Origin: Gracilariopsis chorda
Lineage: Eukaryota > Rhodophyta > Florideophyceae > Gracilariales > Gracilariaceae
Direction: 5' to 3'
Assembly (NCBI GenBank): GCA_003194525.1
Contig: NBIV01000077.1
Coordinates: forward strand, 124,001 to 188,000
DNA: 64,000 bases
The first letter of the stretch is position 1. Every line of letters starts with the position of its first letter. Shown piece after piece: positions 53,464 through 64,000 of the stretch. The notes under the pieces are model-generated. The model worked only from the letters and a program-made list of their open reading frames with translations, did no database searches and was not told where the DNA came from. The position numbers and the translations under genes are program-made.

Positions 53464-54240
53464 GAATAAACTGACTGTAGTCGCTCATTGGAACAAGCCA
53501 CAGGGTCCACACACTAGCCTTATTGAGATAGTATAAATAGACTGAACTTTCTCACTCTCCTAAGGAGAATAAGGAAGGCAGAGCTACAACTGCTACATGG
53601 TAGCATCGCTGCTGGCATACTACAGACCTGACAGCGATTGTATAATACAGGTTATCGATAACAGTATCGTTAAACAGACAGCGGCCGCCGCCTACAACCG
53701 CACACGCAAGAATCATTACCATTCAGGGACGCTGCAGCAATCACTGTGTAACTGCACCTAACCTACGAGCAAAAAGAAACTCGTCGCACTCCTCACGGAA
53801 CTCCCAACCTCTCTAGTCTGGCTCTAAGCACGCCCTGCCCGCTCTGCATTCACATCCGCAACTCAAGCTGACCTCTAGTTGAACCATCCCCGCAGCTGCC
53901 GCCTTTGGACCTGCTTCTTCTCCCCACGCCCGCTGCGGCTTCCACTTTTGGCCACCCCCCCCATAGGGCTGACGCCTTTGCACAGGCTTCGCCCCCCCCT
54001 CCGGCTTCCACCTTTGGCCGGCGCCCCCCCTCCCCTCCCAACGGCTGCCACCTCTGTACTGGTCTTCCTCTCCCGCCGTCCTCTCGCCCACGGACACAGG
54101 CTTCCGGCATACAAACACAAACCCCCCCAGCAGCTTTCGCCTTTGGCCCCCCCCCACCTGCTCTCCTGTCGACGCTGTTATTATCTGCCGCCGTCTGCTA
54201 AAGTCCTGAACACAAGGCCTCGCCTGTCAACACCCTACTA
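53464..54240. other. spacer with TATA-like box and C-rich imperfect repeat
   Basis: TATAAATA at about 53532 is followed by a pyrimidine-rich start-like region. From about 53895 to 54165 the plus strand consists of loose ~40-50-bp repeats of the form GCT[GT]CC[GA]CCTTTGG[CA]C with runs of C between. Part of this may belong to the 5' LTR of the next element. Confidence 0.45.
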
Positions 54241-54344
54241 GGGACTTTGACTGTAAGACGAGATACCAAGTCCCCAGCAGGGCCTCCGCAGCCATTACCC
54301 ACTGAGTGGAAGTTGGAAACTGGTCTCCCAAACGATTTCGCAAG

Positions 54345-54385
54345 CTAAGTACCGTGAGGGAACCAAAAGGGGATTTGAAACTAGT
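54345..54385 (+). other. short LSU-rRNA-like segment
   Basis: AAGTACCGTGAGGGAA (about 54346-54361) equals a universally conserved stretch of large-subunit rRNA, and the following AAAAGGGGATTTGAAA recalls the AAAAGAACTTTGAAA that follows it in rRNA. The preceding CGAT...GCAAGCT is also similar to CGATAGCGAAC. Resemblance does not clearly extend further. It sits in the leader or LTR of chromovirus 2. Confidence 0.35.
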
Positions 54386-54858
54386 CCGATGGCAAGTAAA
54401 CGCACTACATAACCTGCACAGCCGGGGTGTGGCTGCGAACCGTCGGTGACAGGGTGTCTCATCGTTCAGCCCGAACTCCAATGACAGATCAGCAAGTGAA
54501 CCGGAGCACGCTTGCCGAGCAAGTAACCAAAAGGGATCAGCGGAGGTAAACTGGTGAACACATATCCTGCTGCTGTTAGTAACCTCTCCTGGACATCCCG
54601 TGAATGTCACCCATTCCCGGTTTTTGCACTACAAGTGGTCTCCCGCCCTCGAACACTTTAACCGGGATTGGTTGTTTCAAGCTGATACCATTTCTGGTGT
54701 ATTTTTCAGTAGTAAGGCTCACGTGGAAAGTGAAGAACTGGTTATCAGTTGGACTTTCGTATCGTTGTTGAGTGACCTAGGTTTAGGTTTGCTTTGTTTT
54801 GTTTGTTTGTCTGTGCTGCTATGCAGATATTTCGTGATCGAGCTCTTCAGTAACCTGA

Positions 54859-56940
54859 ATGGATTGGTTGGCTAGTTGGGAAATGCCACCACCCTTGAAG
54901 GGTTCTCGCGCAGGGTCTTTAGGTGCTGCGCCCCCTGCTGTACCGTGTTCGCGTGGTTCTGATGCAGAGAATTCACCTACTGATGAGATCGCTCCAGATG
55001 TTTGGAGAGCACCCTCTGTTGTTTCGGGTGCGCGAGAAGTCACTGTGGTTAACCAACCTGTGGTTGAGACACCGTCTGTGGTTGTTCCGGGTCGCAACGT
55101 TGCAACGGAGTTATCTCGACTGGAATCCCGTATGGACATTGCTGCTGCGACACATGTGGAACTGTTGCAGAGTATTACCGAGCTACGTCTTAAGGTTGAC
55201 GACGAAAAAGGTCGGGATGTCTCTTCCGATTTACGTCAATTGAGACAGGACGTGAATTCCATTTTGGAACATCTTGGTACACTCGAATCGTTTATGAAGG
55301 TTTATCAGGTATTTAACGAAGAAGTTCGTGAAACAGTAACTAGAATTCACTCTCTTTTGGATATTCTCGAAGAAACAATCCGTATGGATGAAGCTGTGAA
55401 CGCACGTATTCCTGACGAGAATGCCTCGGTTGGTTCGATTCACTGTTCCGTTAAACAAAGTCGTCGTAAGTCCGAGAAGGAAGTTTGCATCCATTCGGAT
55501 TCGTCAGTTTCTGATTCTGATAGCCCTTCGAGTGGTTCCTCGTCAGATTTATCGGTTTCCGATTTTGATTGTGGATGATCTCGAGCGTCACGCTCAAAGG
55601 CTACATACCTTACTCAAGGATTTATTTGCTTACGCGAGAAAAGGCGGCGCCATCTGGGACTCAAAGAGTTAAAACCTACGATTCTTATTTACAGGTAGCT
55701 GTTATCTTTTATATTTTATCGGCTTAACGAGTCATCGAATGATTGATCATCATGGCGAACTGGAAAAGTCACGGACTACATCAAAAGAATGAGTATCATC
55801 TTACAGAAGCGGTTCTCTGGTGAAACCCCAATCTTGGTTCTTGACTTCCTCGCGAAGTTCGTTCAGGAGGCTGATATACTCGGAATGAGTGAAGCACAAG
55901 CGTATGTCGCTCTACCGTACTTTCAAGCCGGTATGGGTAAAGATCAGTTTACATCCGTACGTGGATCTTCCCGTGCCTTGGAGGGTGAGGTAACCTGTTG
56001 GCCGGAAGCGGTTCAATACGTACTTAGTTCTTATGCAACTGGTAACGCCATACAGGACGCCATACTCGCTCTGCGCGATACAAGGCAGAAGCCTGGAGAA
56101 ACAGAAACGGTTTATTCAACACGCTTGAATAAGGCGTTTCACCGTTATAGGAACGTGTATGCCGCTCAGGAACACTGCAAAATGTTTGTTGATGGTGTGC
56201 ACGCTTCTACCAGAGCTCTGGTTGCTCGCCATTGCGAAAAGAAACGGAAAGCTACCTACGTTGAATTGGTTCAATTTGCCTAAGCAGAGAGAGACATTTA
56301 TCGTGCCCGTTATCCGTCGAAAACTGGACTGTCGAGAGCTCTTCGCGTTGTAAGATCATCATCTTTATCGCTATGGCGTGAAAGAACCACAATCCGTGAT
56401 AATGATAACATCTATTTTGCAGGAAGTGACCCAGACTCGTTGGGAACTACGGAGCTCCCGTCAACATCGAATACGACCGTGGATGGAGACCCCGCATGTT
56501 ATGGAAACTTTCAAGTTCCGGCAGCTCATCTCGCATTTGTGAACAACGGTACACGTCACGCCCGTCCGGGTTGGAAGGACACTGCACCAAGCTGGGTTGA
56601 CAATCGTTCATCGGATGCTTCAGCCCCGCCGATATGTTACATTTGCTACCTTCACGGTCATATCACACCGAATTGCGATTTCTCCGCGCCGGATGGGTTG
56701 AAGATAATCGCTCAGTACGAAGCCCTCACACCTGAGAGGAAGACTCACGTTAGGAGTAACTCTTATGAACAACAGAAGTTTCTGCAAGCATACCTACACC
56801 AGTTGTCAGCAGAAAATGCTGTTCGTGAACCTAACCTTGCTAACCAGGTGAAGAAAGTTGTATTCGCGATTGGGGTTCGTCAAGAATCCATCGAGGTGGA
56901 TGCTTCACCGAATTTGGTGCAACCCGTTTCGAAAAACTAA
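54859..56940 (+). mobile_element. gag region of chromovirus 2
   Basis: The first part (from 54859) is a coiled-coil-like region (ATELSRLESRMDIAAATHVE) with a Ser/Asp-rich tail. The capsid part (55789-56283) contains VLDFLAKFVQEADILGMSEA, YFQAGMGKDQF and MFVDGVHASTRALVARHC, the usual retrotransposon capsid wording. A zinc knuckle CYICYLHGHITPNC (C-x2-C-x4-H-x4-C) follows at about 56635-56676. Confidence 0.78.
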
Positions 56941-56942
56941 CT

Positions 56943-57893
56943 TTGGGAGTTTCCCCTTCGGGAGGGGCGTCTTCTGAGCCGAAGCTGAAGACGCCCGAGG
57001 CGGAACAGCTTCGCTCCCCCGCTGTTAAAATCCTTACACGGATGATGGCGGCAACAGACGGTGACTCAGACCTAATATTGGTTCTACGTCGACCATGGGT
57101 ACATTCCCGTAATCTCCGTATCCCGAATCGAGTCTTGGTGATGGCCAAGAGAAACTACAAAGTTTATGCAGACCTTGGCCTCTCCAACCAGTTCATCGTT
57201 CGACAGTTATCTGTTCCTGACACTGGAGCTGCCCCCAATCTAATCCACACGGATTTGATACCACCGACACTTTGCGGTAACATCGGCTTCGGACCCTCGA
57301 TGGATATCGCTGACGCGAACAATACCCCGTTGAAATGGTCTGGGTATATACCTCTCATCGTTAGATTAAGAACCTGTTTGGTACAAGTTGATTTCTTGGT
57401 ATGCGAAAACGTCGCTGCATCAGTAATCTTCAGTTGTGACTTTTGTGATCGCGTCGTCGGTGCTATTCGCCCTCGTGCGAAATCAGTTGAAATGGAAGAT
57501 GGATCGATAGTACCAATTGTACGGAAACCGTTGAAAATTGCTACGCGGAAGTGCGTTCCAATACCTGTCGCACAGCAGGTTATCAATATGAATCTGGTTT
57601 CCACGAAGATTCGTATTTGCACGTCTATTGCGATACCGTCGGAGTCTCAAACCTGGGTGTCAGTTGTTACCAAGGAACATGGTGTGCAGGATATTCAACC
57701 GTTAACATCACTTTACGATGATCTTCAACTCGGTGTACCGAATGGTGTTGTCTCGGTTGAGCCCGACAAACGTTTTCAGGTCTTGGTTGTTAACTTTGGC
57801 AAAACCACGCAGTGCTTAGTAAAAAACCAAGTACTGGGTTCAATGTTTCGGCATCTGGCAGCAATCTTTTCGACAAGAACACCTGTTGCTTAA
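56943..57893 (+). mobile_element. protease region of chromovirus 2
   Basis: VPDTGAAPNLI (about 57211-57243) is the DTGA active-site loop of retroviral-type aspartic proteases. The stretch continues with beta-rich sequence toward reverse transcriptase. The frame begins just after gag. Confidence 0.75.
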
Positions 57894-58159
57894 GTTCTTG
57901 ATATCGAAGAACCCAAGGAGGGGGAGGGCTGTGCTGAAGCCGAAATCGCACCTGCGAAGACCGAGAACTCGGAGTCAGTACGACTGGAACCCGAAACGGG
58001 TATTGCATTACCCCCCGGTTCTGAACAGAAAGACTCTGTCAAAGAGTTGGAAAACCTAGATTTAGGTTATGTCCCTGGGACACATCGCAAAAGACTTCGA
58101 AAAATGCTACGTGAGTTGAAATCCATGTGAGATGGCTCCCTCGGAAAAATAGGGATAAG

Positions 58160-59460
58160 GGAACACCGTATTGATCTGCTTCCAGATACAAAGCCAACTG
58201 CTCAACACCCATATCGGGCAGGTCGGGAGGCTTGGGAAGAAGAGAAATCTCATGTCGAGAAAGTGCTACGCGCTACCGTTATAGAGCCCACTCAGCCGTA
58301 ATGGGCTTTACCAGTCGTATTGGTTCCGAAACCCGATGGTTCGTGGAGGATCTGTATTGTTTACCGACCCTTCAATGAGGTACCCGTCAAGGACGTCTAT
58401 CCAATCCCTCGGATGGATGAATACATCAACTCACTTGGGAGTGCTACGCTGTTCACCGCGTTGGACGCCAACTGCGGTTACTGGCAAGTTCCTATCCCAG
58501 AGAATGATCGCGATAGAACTGCACTTGTGTGTCACCAAGGATTGTTTCGGTTTAAATGTCTGCCGTTCGAACTTACTAGCATACCCGCTACGTATCAACA
58601 TGCTATCGATATACGTTTAGCTCGATTCAAGTGGAAGACCTGTTTGGTATATCTGAACGATATTATCGTGTTTTTCGATAGCGCGGATGATCACTTAACC
58701 TATGTACGATACGTTATGCGGGTACTGCGTGATGCAGGAATCACTCTTAAGTTAAAGAAATGTGAGTTCTTCACAGAGTCTGTGAAAAACCTTGGGCATA
58801 TTATTCGCCCAGGTCAACTCTCTGTCGATGAAACTCGAGTGAAATCGCTTAAGAATGCGAAGCATCTGGTTACACAAACGGAGCTGAGATCCTTTCTTGG
58901 ATTATGTAACATATACCGACTTTTCATACCCGGTTGTGCGGACATCGCAGCTCCCCTTAACAGGCTTTTAACCAAGAAACAACCAGTGAGCGTGGTACCT
59001 TTTGGTGACGCAGAATCTACTACTTTCACCACGCTAGTGGATGCTGTTACATCACCGCCAATCTTGGCTCTTTCCAAACTAGGGCTTCCCTATGAAGTGG
59101 ACACTGATGCCAGTGATCACCATGTTGGCTGTGCGCTATTTCAGATCTCAGAAGAAGGTGAGAAAAATCCCATCGGATATTGGTCACGAAGTCCTAACGT
59201 GCACGAACGTAATAAATCGGTTTCTGAGAAAGAGTGCCTTGCCGTCGTATGCGCATTAACAACGCTCCGACCCTACCTTACGGGTACTCACTTTAAGTTT
59301 TACACGGATCACGCGTGCCTGCGTTGGCTCTTGGAGATTACTGAACCTTCCGGTCACTTGATGCGTTGCCAGTTACCTTTATCGGAGTTCGATTTTGATA
59401 TCTTATACAACAAAGGATGCTATAATTTTCACGCGGATGCAGTATTCCGATTTGGAACCA
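58160..59460 (+). mobile_element. reverse transcriptase and RNase H of chromovirus 2
   Basis: MVPKPDGSWRICIVYRPFNE, ALDANCGYWQVP and CLVYLNDIIVF mark the finger and palm parts of a gypsy reverse transcriptase; LRSFLGLCNIYRLFIPGCAD marks the connection, and TDASDHHVGCALFQ with TDHACLRWLLEI the RNase H. Confidence 0.85.
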
Positions 59461-59689
59461 ATGTGGAAAGAGAAGCTGCAGACCTTGATATACCATACTT
59501 TATGGTGGAAGACTTGTGCGGAAGTCCTGAAATCCTTTCAGATGATGTATGTGACGACATAATTGCTACCGAAAGTTTGGAACCACCGGCAGGCTCATTT
59601 GCACCTATTTTTCCAGAGAAGATGATCTTTGAACAACAATTGGATTCGGTCTGTGCACAGATTCGAGCACGCCTTAATGGCGGAGATTG

Positions 59690-61590
59690 CATACCATTTG
59701 TAGTGAATGACCAAAGATACCTGGTTAGATTGGTTGAATCCACACCACAAATCGTGGTATCGCACTCATTGCAACAGCGAGTCTTACATATTTCTCACTA
59801 TGTGAAGTTAGGAGCTCACTCTGCAGATCGAAAGTTATAATTGACTCTTAGAAGAGATTTGTAACGGCCCGCTATGGCATTCGACTGATATGAAGTTAGA
59901 CGTTCTTGCACAGAGTGTGCCAAGAATAACTTGAAGCTACGTAGATACTCAAATAAGTTAACGTTATTCCCAGCGCGAGCTCTGCTCAAATTTGTCGTGA
60001 TTGATATTCTTGGAGAATTAGTACGCACAGTGCGTGGCAACAAGTTGTTGTTCGTGATAACTGATCCGTTTTCAAAACTAGTACGGACTGTGCCGTTGAA
60101 GCGAATTACCGCTAGCGCAGTCGCACAAGCCTTTGTCACACACTGGGTGTTCGTATACGGTCCACCCGTTCATCTGCTCTCAGATAATGGAGGAGATTTC
60201 ACTTCGGGTGTTCGTATACGGTCCACCCGTTCATCTGCTCTCAGATAACGGAGGAGAGTTCACTTCTAAGTTTTTCCAGGATGTCTGTTGAATCCTAACG
60301 ATTAAGAACGTGTTTACGACCACGTATCACACCCAAAGCAATGGGCAAGTACAACGATTTATTCGTACCATGCTTAACACATTGCTAGGAACAGAGTGGC
60401 AGTGGTTGAATTGGTTAGAAGTCGATGGTGATGATCCGAGTAAGAGGTTCGGAACATCCATCGGGATTTATATAGAGTTTTTAGTCTAGTTCTATCAGTG
60501 CCATTAGTCGATGAGAATTCGTCCGAGTTAAACGGTATGATACTTGGTGTTCGTGCTGGCCTCCGTACGCGACTGGTTTACCGGGTTCAGTGCCAGATCT
60601 AGTTGTTTGATGACTTGACGAATTCCATCAATGCTGATGACTTGTCATCAGAAAAGGTCTTGATGATCTGGCATGAACCCAGGGTGCCAGTGATGATTTG
60701 GCATGACTCCCTCGGGAATCTTCTATGACCGTTCGATCCCTGCTGTTCCGTGTGAAGTGTCTGTCAGCGTTGTGAGTAGTACGCAACGTGTACTATAGAG
60801 CCAATATGTCCACCTGGTCAACCAAGAATTCTTTGACATGAACATGTTGTCATGACATATTGACAGGGTGTCACGAAGATGTCAACTCGGCTTTGAGACC
60901 AGTTTGGCATCGCAAATGGGTACCCAATTTCTTCAGCAGATCGAGTAGAATAACACTAGCTGGTTTGTGCACGTTGGGACTGATGTTATAGCCAACTATA
61001 CTCAAAGAAAGGTAAATAAGAACTAATTCTAACAAGAATGAAGATGCTATGTGGCGGATCACCCCAAAGAGTGGGATTTATACACAGATGCTATCACATA
61101 TGAATACAACACGCAGGTTCATCGGGTTGCTTCTTTATCACCTTTTGAATTGTTTTTGTCACGTATTCCACCACCGGTTGCCATCGAGGCACATCCTACG
61201 CTCTCGAAGTACCCCTCGATAGGTTCATACTGTGAATCATGGAAATGGTGGCTAACAAAGATAGTACTGATCGCTCGGAAAGCTATGGAAAGAGCTCAGG
61301 ACGCGTACAAGCGTAATTGTGATAAAAACGTTCGTACAACTCTTCCGAAGGTTTCAACAAATGACTTTGTAATCGTAGGTAAGGAGTACTACAATCTTGA
61401 AGAGGGGAATCGCCATAAGCTATCTCCAATTGTGGATGGACCGTATACAGTGGTATCTACTGATGAAAGCACAGTTGTGTTTGACATTAACAATCAGCAC
61501 GAACTGATATCACGCGATCGCGTCACCCACGCTCCTACTGCGAACATGGAAGTGGTAATGGCACCTGCGACACTTTCAGGGGTATTCTAA
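59690..61590 (+). mobile_element. integrase region of chromovirus 2, with an insertion
   Basis: HISHYVKLGAHSADRKL belongs to the zinc-binding part; FVVIDILGELVRTVRGNKLL opens the core; VADHPKEWDLYTDAITYEYN and the GPY/F-like KLSPIVDGPYTVVS close it. A block at 60388-61044 interrupts the region. Confidence 0.8.
60388..61044. repeat. non-coding insertion (about 657 bp) in the integrase region, TGCTA duplication
   Basis: TGCTA occurs at 60383-60387 and 61045-61049 exactly where integrase similarity stops and resumes. The block has no long frame and contains several short inverted motifs around TGATGACTTG and CATGACATATTG. It could be a solo LTR of another family or a non-autonomous element; ends are not TG...CA. 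Confidence 0.55.
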
Positions 61591-62826
61591 TCGGATGAAC
61601 CGCAGAGCATGGACTCTACATCGCGTTCTACGATTCTCCCTCCACGGATCGCAGTTTAGTTGATCTACCTTTGCAATCGGATTCTCAACCCGTTGGGTCC
61701 TCTGGTACACAACGGAACCGTCCGCAAATACTCACTAGAGTAACATACCCAGCTGAAGTTCTTTCCGCACCACCAGCTCCGGCTAAGGAGGGGGAGAGTG
61801 GCGCTTAAATCGCTATTGATACACCACTGTCACTGGAAAAATCTGCATTCTGGATATCACCGCAACGCTGCATCAACTCCAGAAGAAGAACCCCCATGTA
61901 GACACCGAAAGCTCAAGGCAGGAGAAACGCTATGCCTCAACTGGATGAGAGTAACTTCAATAATGAACTGAAGTCTTCATTACGGGAAGACTCTACGAGT
62001 AACACCAGTACTGTGGTCAAACCGTCCACTTCGAAGGAGAACGAAAATCGCACTCGCGAAGTTGTGACACGCACCGAGATGTTGGTTTCTGCAGACACAT
62101 ATGGGTGTTTCTAAGGCGATTATAACCTGGGTTTGTCAATCTCGTAGTGTGGAGAAGAACGAAGCTCCGTGAAATTAATGAAGTCAATTCTGAAACATTT
62201 GGGCACAAGTCATACCGGCACTGGTGAAATCGAACACAATGGTGTGCGCTGTAACAGCATTGCTTTGTGCGTGTACGGAGCACCGGGTTACAGTGCCAGG
62301 ATATGCTGACGCTTGTGCACCACGCCCCGGGGTGAACGTTCGTAAACGCAACCGCAATTGGTGACACACAGTAATCTTGCGGCTCTCGTGGACTTGACCC
62401 AAACCAATCAGATGGTGGGTAATGCACCGTGTTCGGTGACACACCACCCTGGCGAAATGAGTGCAGCGTGTGTGCTTCTCCATCGCAACGGTACATCCAC
62501 ATGGATAAGGAGAACATCTAGAATCTCGAACGCTACCGTTCAGCGGTCATTTGCGCATGACGAACCTTCTTTAACTCGTTGTACTCGTGACCGTAAGTAC
62601 GTTTAGCTGAAAGTTACGGAACACCGTTTGGACGTCTTAAACTTGAGTTAGCTCATCGTCTTCGCGACGAGATACGACGAAGTCGTGAAGCTGTCGTCGC
62701 TCACCAGAAGGCTTGGTACCGCTCCTGACGGCGCTCTGAAATCGAGTTTGAGTGCGTAAGGTAAACCGGCCTACGGTACGCGTCATGGAAACGGATAAAA
62801 CTGGAGTGTACTCATAAGCGTTTGTT

Positions 62827-62960
62827 GTGGAACGCATCGTGCGTCATGAAAGTCATGATGGAGTACTGCGTTATCTCATCCGATGGTATGAATATCCACC
62901 TGAAGAGAATACATGGGAATCCATAGAGCACATCCCAAGGTCAAATATCATAATATCTCA
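62827..62960 (+). mobile_element. chromodomain of chromovirus 2
   Basis: VERIVRHESHDGVLRYLIRW and YPPEENTWESIEHIPRSNII match the chromodomain of chromovirus 1 (RVRWYGYDPSGDTWEPIEHL). It is followed by the plus-strand end of the coding part. Confidence 0.85.
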
Positions 62961-63306
62961 CCTTAGGACCCAGTCTGCTCTCCCATCCACTTTGGATAGT
63001 GCACAGAATGGGTAACCCCCCGTAGTGAGATCGCACAGGATGTCGATGGGACCGCAACGCAGTTAGCGGAGGACCTCGAGGAGAGTAAGAAGTTGAGAAC
63101 TCTGATAGTAGTGAAGGTTCCAGGAATATTCCCTTTTACTTACCGAATTAACGGTTTCATCGAATTAACGGTCTATGAAGATGAAACATGCATCATGGAG
63201 ATGAAGTACACGAATTGTGAGGAAGAAGATCGAGAAGTTGGAGAAGCAAGAAGAAGAAGTATGAAGTTAACACAAGGCGTTTATTCTGTGTTCAGAAGAT
63301 CTAACA

Positions 63307-64000
63307 CTAGGTGATTAGGTACCGCAAGGTTGTTACATGAGGGACCTCACCACCCTGGCTTGACGCTTCTGGCGTATGCTGCGCAGCGAAAGCTAACAGT
63401 TGACCCACGTCATTCATACCAGCCGGAACTGGGATACGTAAGTTCAACAGGTTCGCTCGCAAAGCCGCGACTTCTGTGGATACCGCAACTGGCACTGGAG
63501 CACTCTGTCGAGTTCCCAGAATCCAATCGAAAGGTGGCGTGTATGCTCTTCTGGATGATTCGGCAACGCCACTACCCGAGGGGTTCACACGCGCCATGGG
63601 GTCGACGCCGCCGAGGGCGTTCGCTTCATCGTCCAACATCGAATCCTCTAGGTCAACCAGAGCTTGATAATTATCACTGAATACAAACCCTGTGGGTTGA
63701 TCTTCGGGAATCACGCAAGGATCGTTGCTTATCAATAACGCTTGAGTGCGTGACGTTTCGCACACTTCCCATGGGTCGCAATTGATGCAATTATCCGCTC
63801 CTGGGTGACGTCGACCCAGTGAACGGTCATAGGGAGATTTTGTACCCTTCGTGAAATTACCATATGGTATGGTGTTCTAATTAGTCTGGTCAATGACATC
63901 CGAGATGTAGTACACCTCATCGACGTTCCCTTCGGAACCGAGAACGGTGTGAAGATTCAGCGCTCTCATAACCTGTCGCAGGTATGGAAGTAAGAACCAA
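63307..64000 (-). mobile_element. minus-strand accessory frame of chromovirus 2, continues past the edge
   Basis: The frame 63307-63765 starts CETSRTQALLISNDPC, and homologous wording continues upstream of it on the minus strand: DPWE (63766-63777) preceded by a LGR motif, as in the 588-codon frame of chromovirus 1 at residues 430-448. Further shared points are ET-S after DPWE, I-PED-Q-P-x-G, S-D-N-Y and an acidic tail, and both end GGE or close to it. Position and orientation are the same in both elements: after the chromodomain, opposite to pol. Shorter than its relative at the C-terminal side. Function unknown. Confidence 0.65.

Larger units (their letters stand above)
54240..64000 (+). 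mobile_element. Ty3/gypsy chromovirus 2, decayed, runs off the right edge
   Basis: In order: a probable 5' LTR end at about 54633 (TTTTGCACTACA, compare TTGCACCACA of chromovirus 1), gag (54859-56940), protease, reverse transcriptase, RNase H, integrase, chromodomain (62827-62960) and a minus-strand accessory frame (63307 to the edge). It is clearly related to chromovirus 1 in pol (HADAVFRFG, IVVSHSLQQRVLHISHY) but well diverged and AT-richer. It is broken in several places and carries a further insertion of about 657 bp in the integrase region. The left LTR boundary is not fixed, and the right LTR is outside the window. Confidence 0.85.

Noticed and set aside
55425-55450. tRNA-like B-box wording GGTTCGATTC
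   Set aside because: No A box at the right distance and no cloverleaf; it lies within gag of chromovirus 2.

Overview
This window is nuclear DNA of a eukaryote with few introns, most plausibly a florideophyte red alga such as Chondrus. That is an inference: long uninterrupted host reading frames (Argonaute, a secreted copper-oxygenase-like protein, a secreted metallo-beta-lactamase, a Cys-rich secreted protein) sit as islands among nested transposable elements. No rRNA operon, tRNA, CRISPR array or bacterial operon was seen.

Layout. 1-6248: 3' part of a Ty3/gypsy chromovirus with an intact minus-strand 588-codon reading frame between pol and the 3' LTR; it is inserted in an older, heavily decayed gypsy copy on the minus strand (6249-8520). 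8521-12648: LINE fragment, a diverged ~490-bp tandem repeat, little else. 12649-14044: split SPFH/Band-7 gene. 15433-16581: secreted metallo-beta-lactamase-fold protein. 18168-19245: weak unknown reading frames. 20455-20513: strong stem-loop. 20913-22037: LPMO-like secreted protein. 23173-28610: a decayed PIF/Harbinger transposon holding three LTR insertions. 28611-32832: nothing recognisable. 32833-33636: Cys-rich secreted protein. 34343-37037: Argonaute. 37846-44885: a second PIF/Harbinger transposon with 25-bp terminal inverted repeats and a TAA target duplication. 45199-53463: a Ty1/copia element with both LTRs, an inserted solo LTR and minus-strand accessory frames. About 54240 to the window end: a second, decayed chromovirus with a homologous minus-strand accessory frame.

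Two things stand out. First, the 7.0-kb Harbinger element carries, between its two convergent transposon genes, three host-derived pieces: a decayed gene copy, an intact 580-codon membrane protein related to the C-terminal half of membrane pyrophosphatases but lacking their catalytic motifs, and a fragment of a YME1/FtsH4-type protease ending at the start of its AAA domain. This looks like gene capture by a PIF/Harbinger transposon. Second, the two chromoviruses, though well diverged, share a minus-strand protein frame between the chromodomain and the 3' LTR; the copia element also has minus-strand frames in the equivalent place, unrelated in sequence as far as I can see. Host silencing potential is represented by a slicer-type Argonaute whose frame shifts once in the PAZ/linker region.
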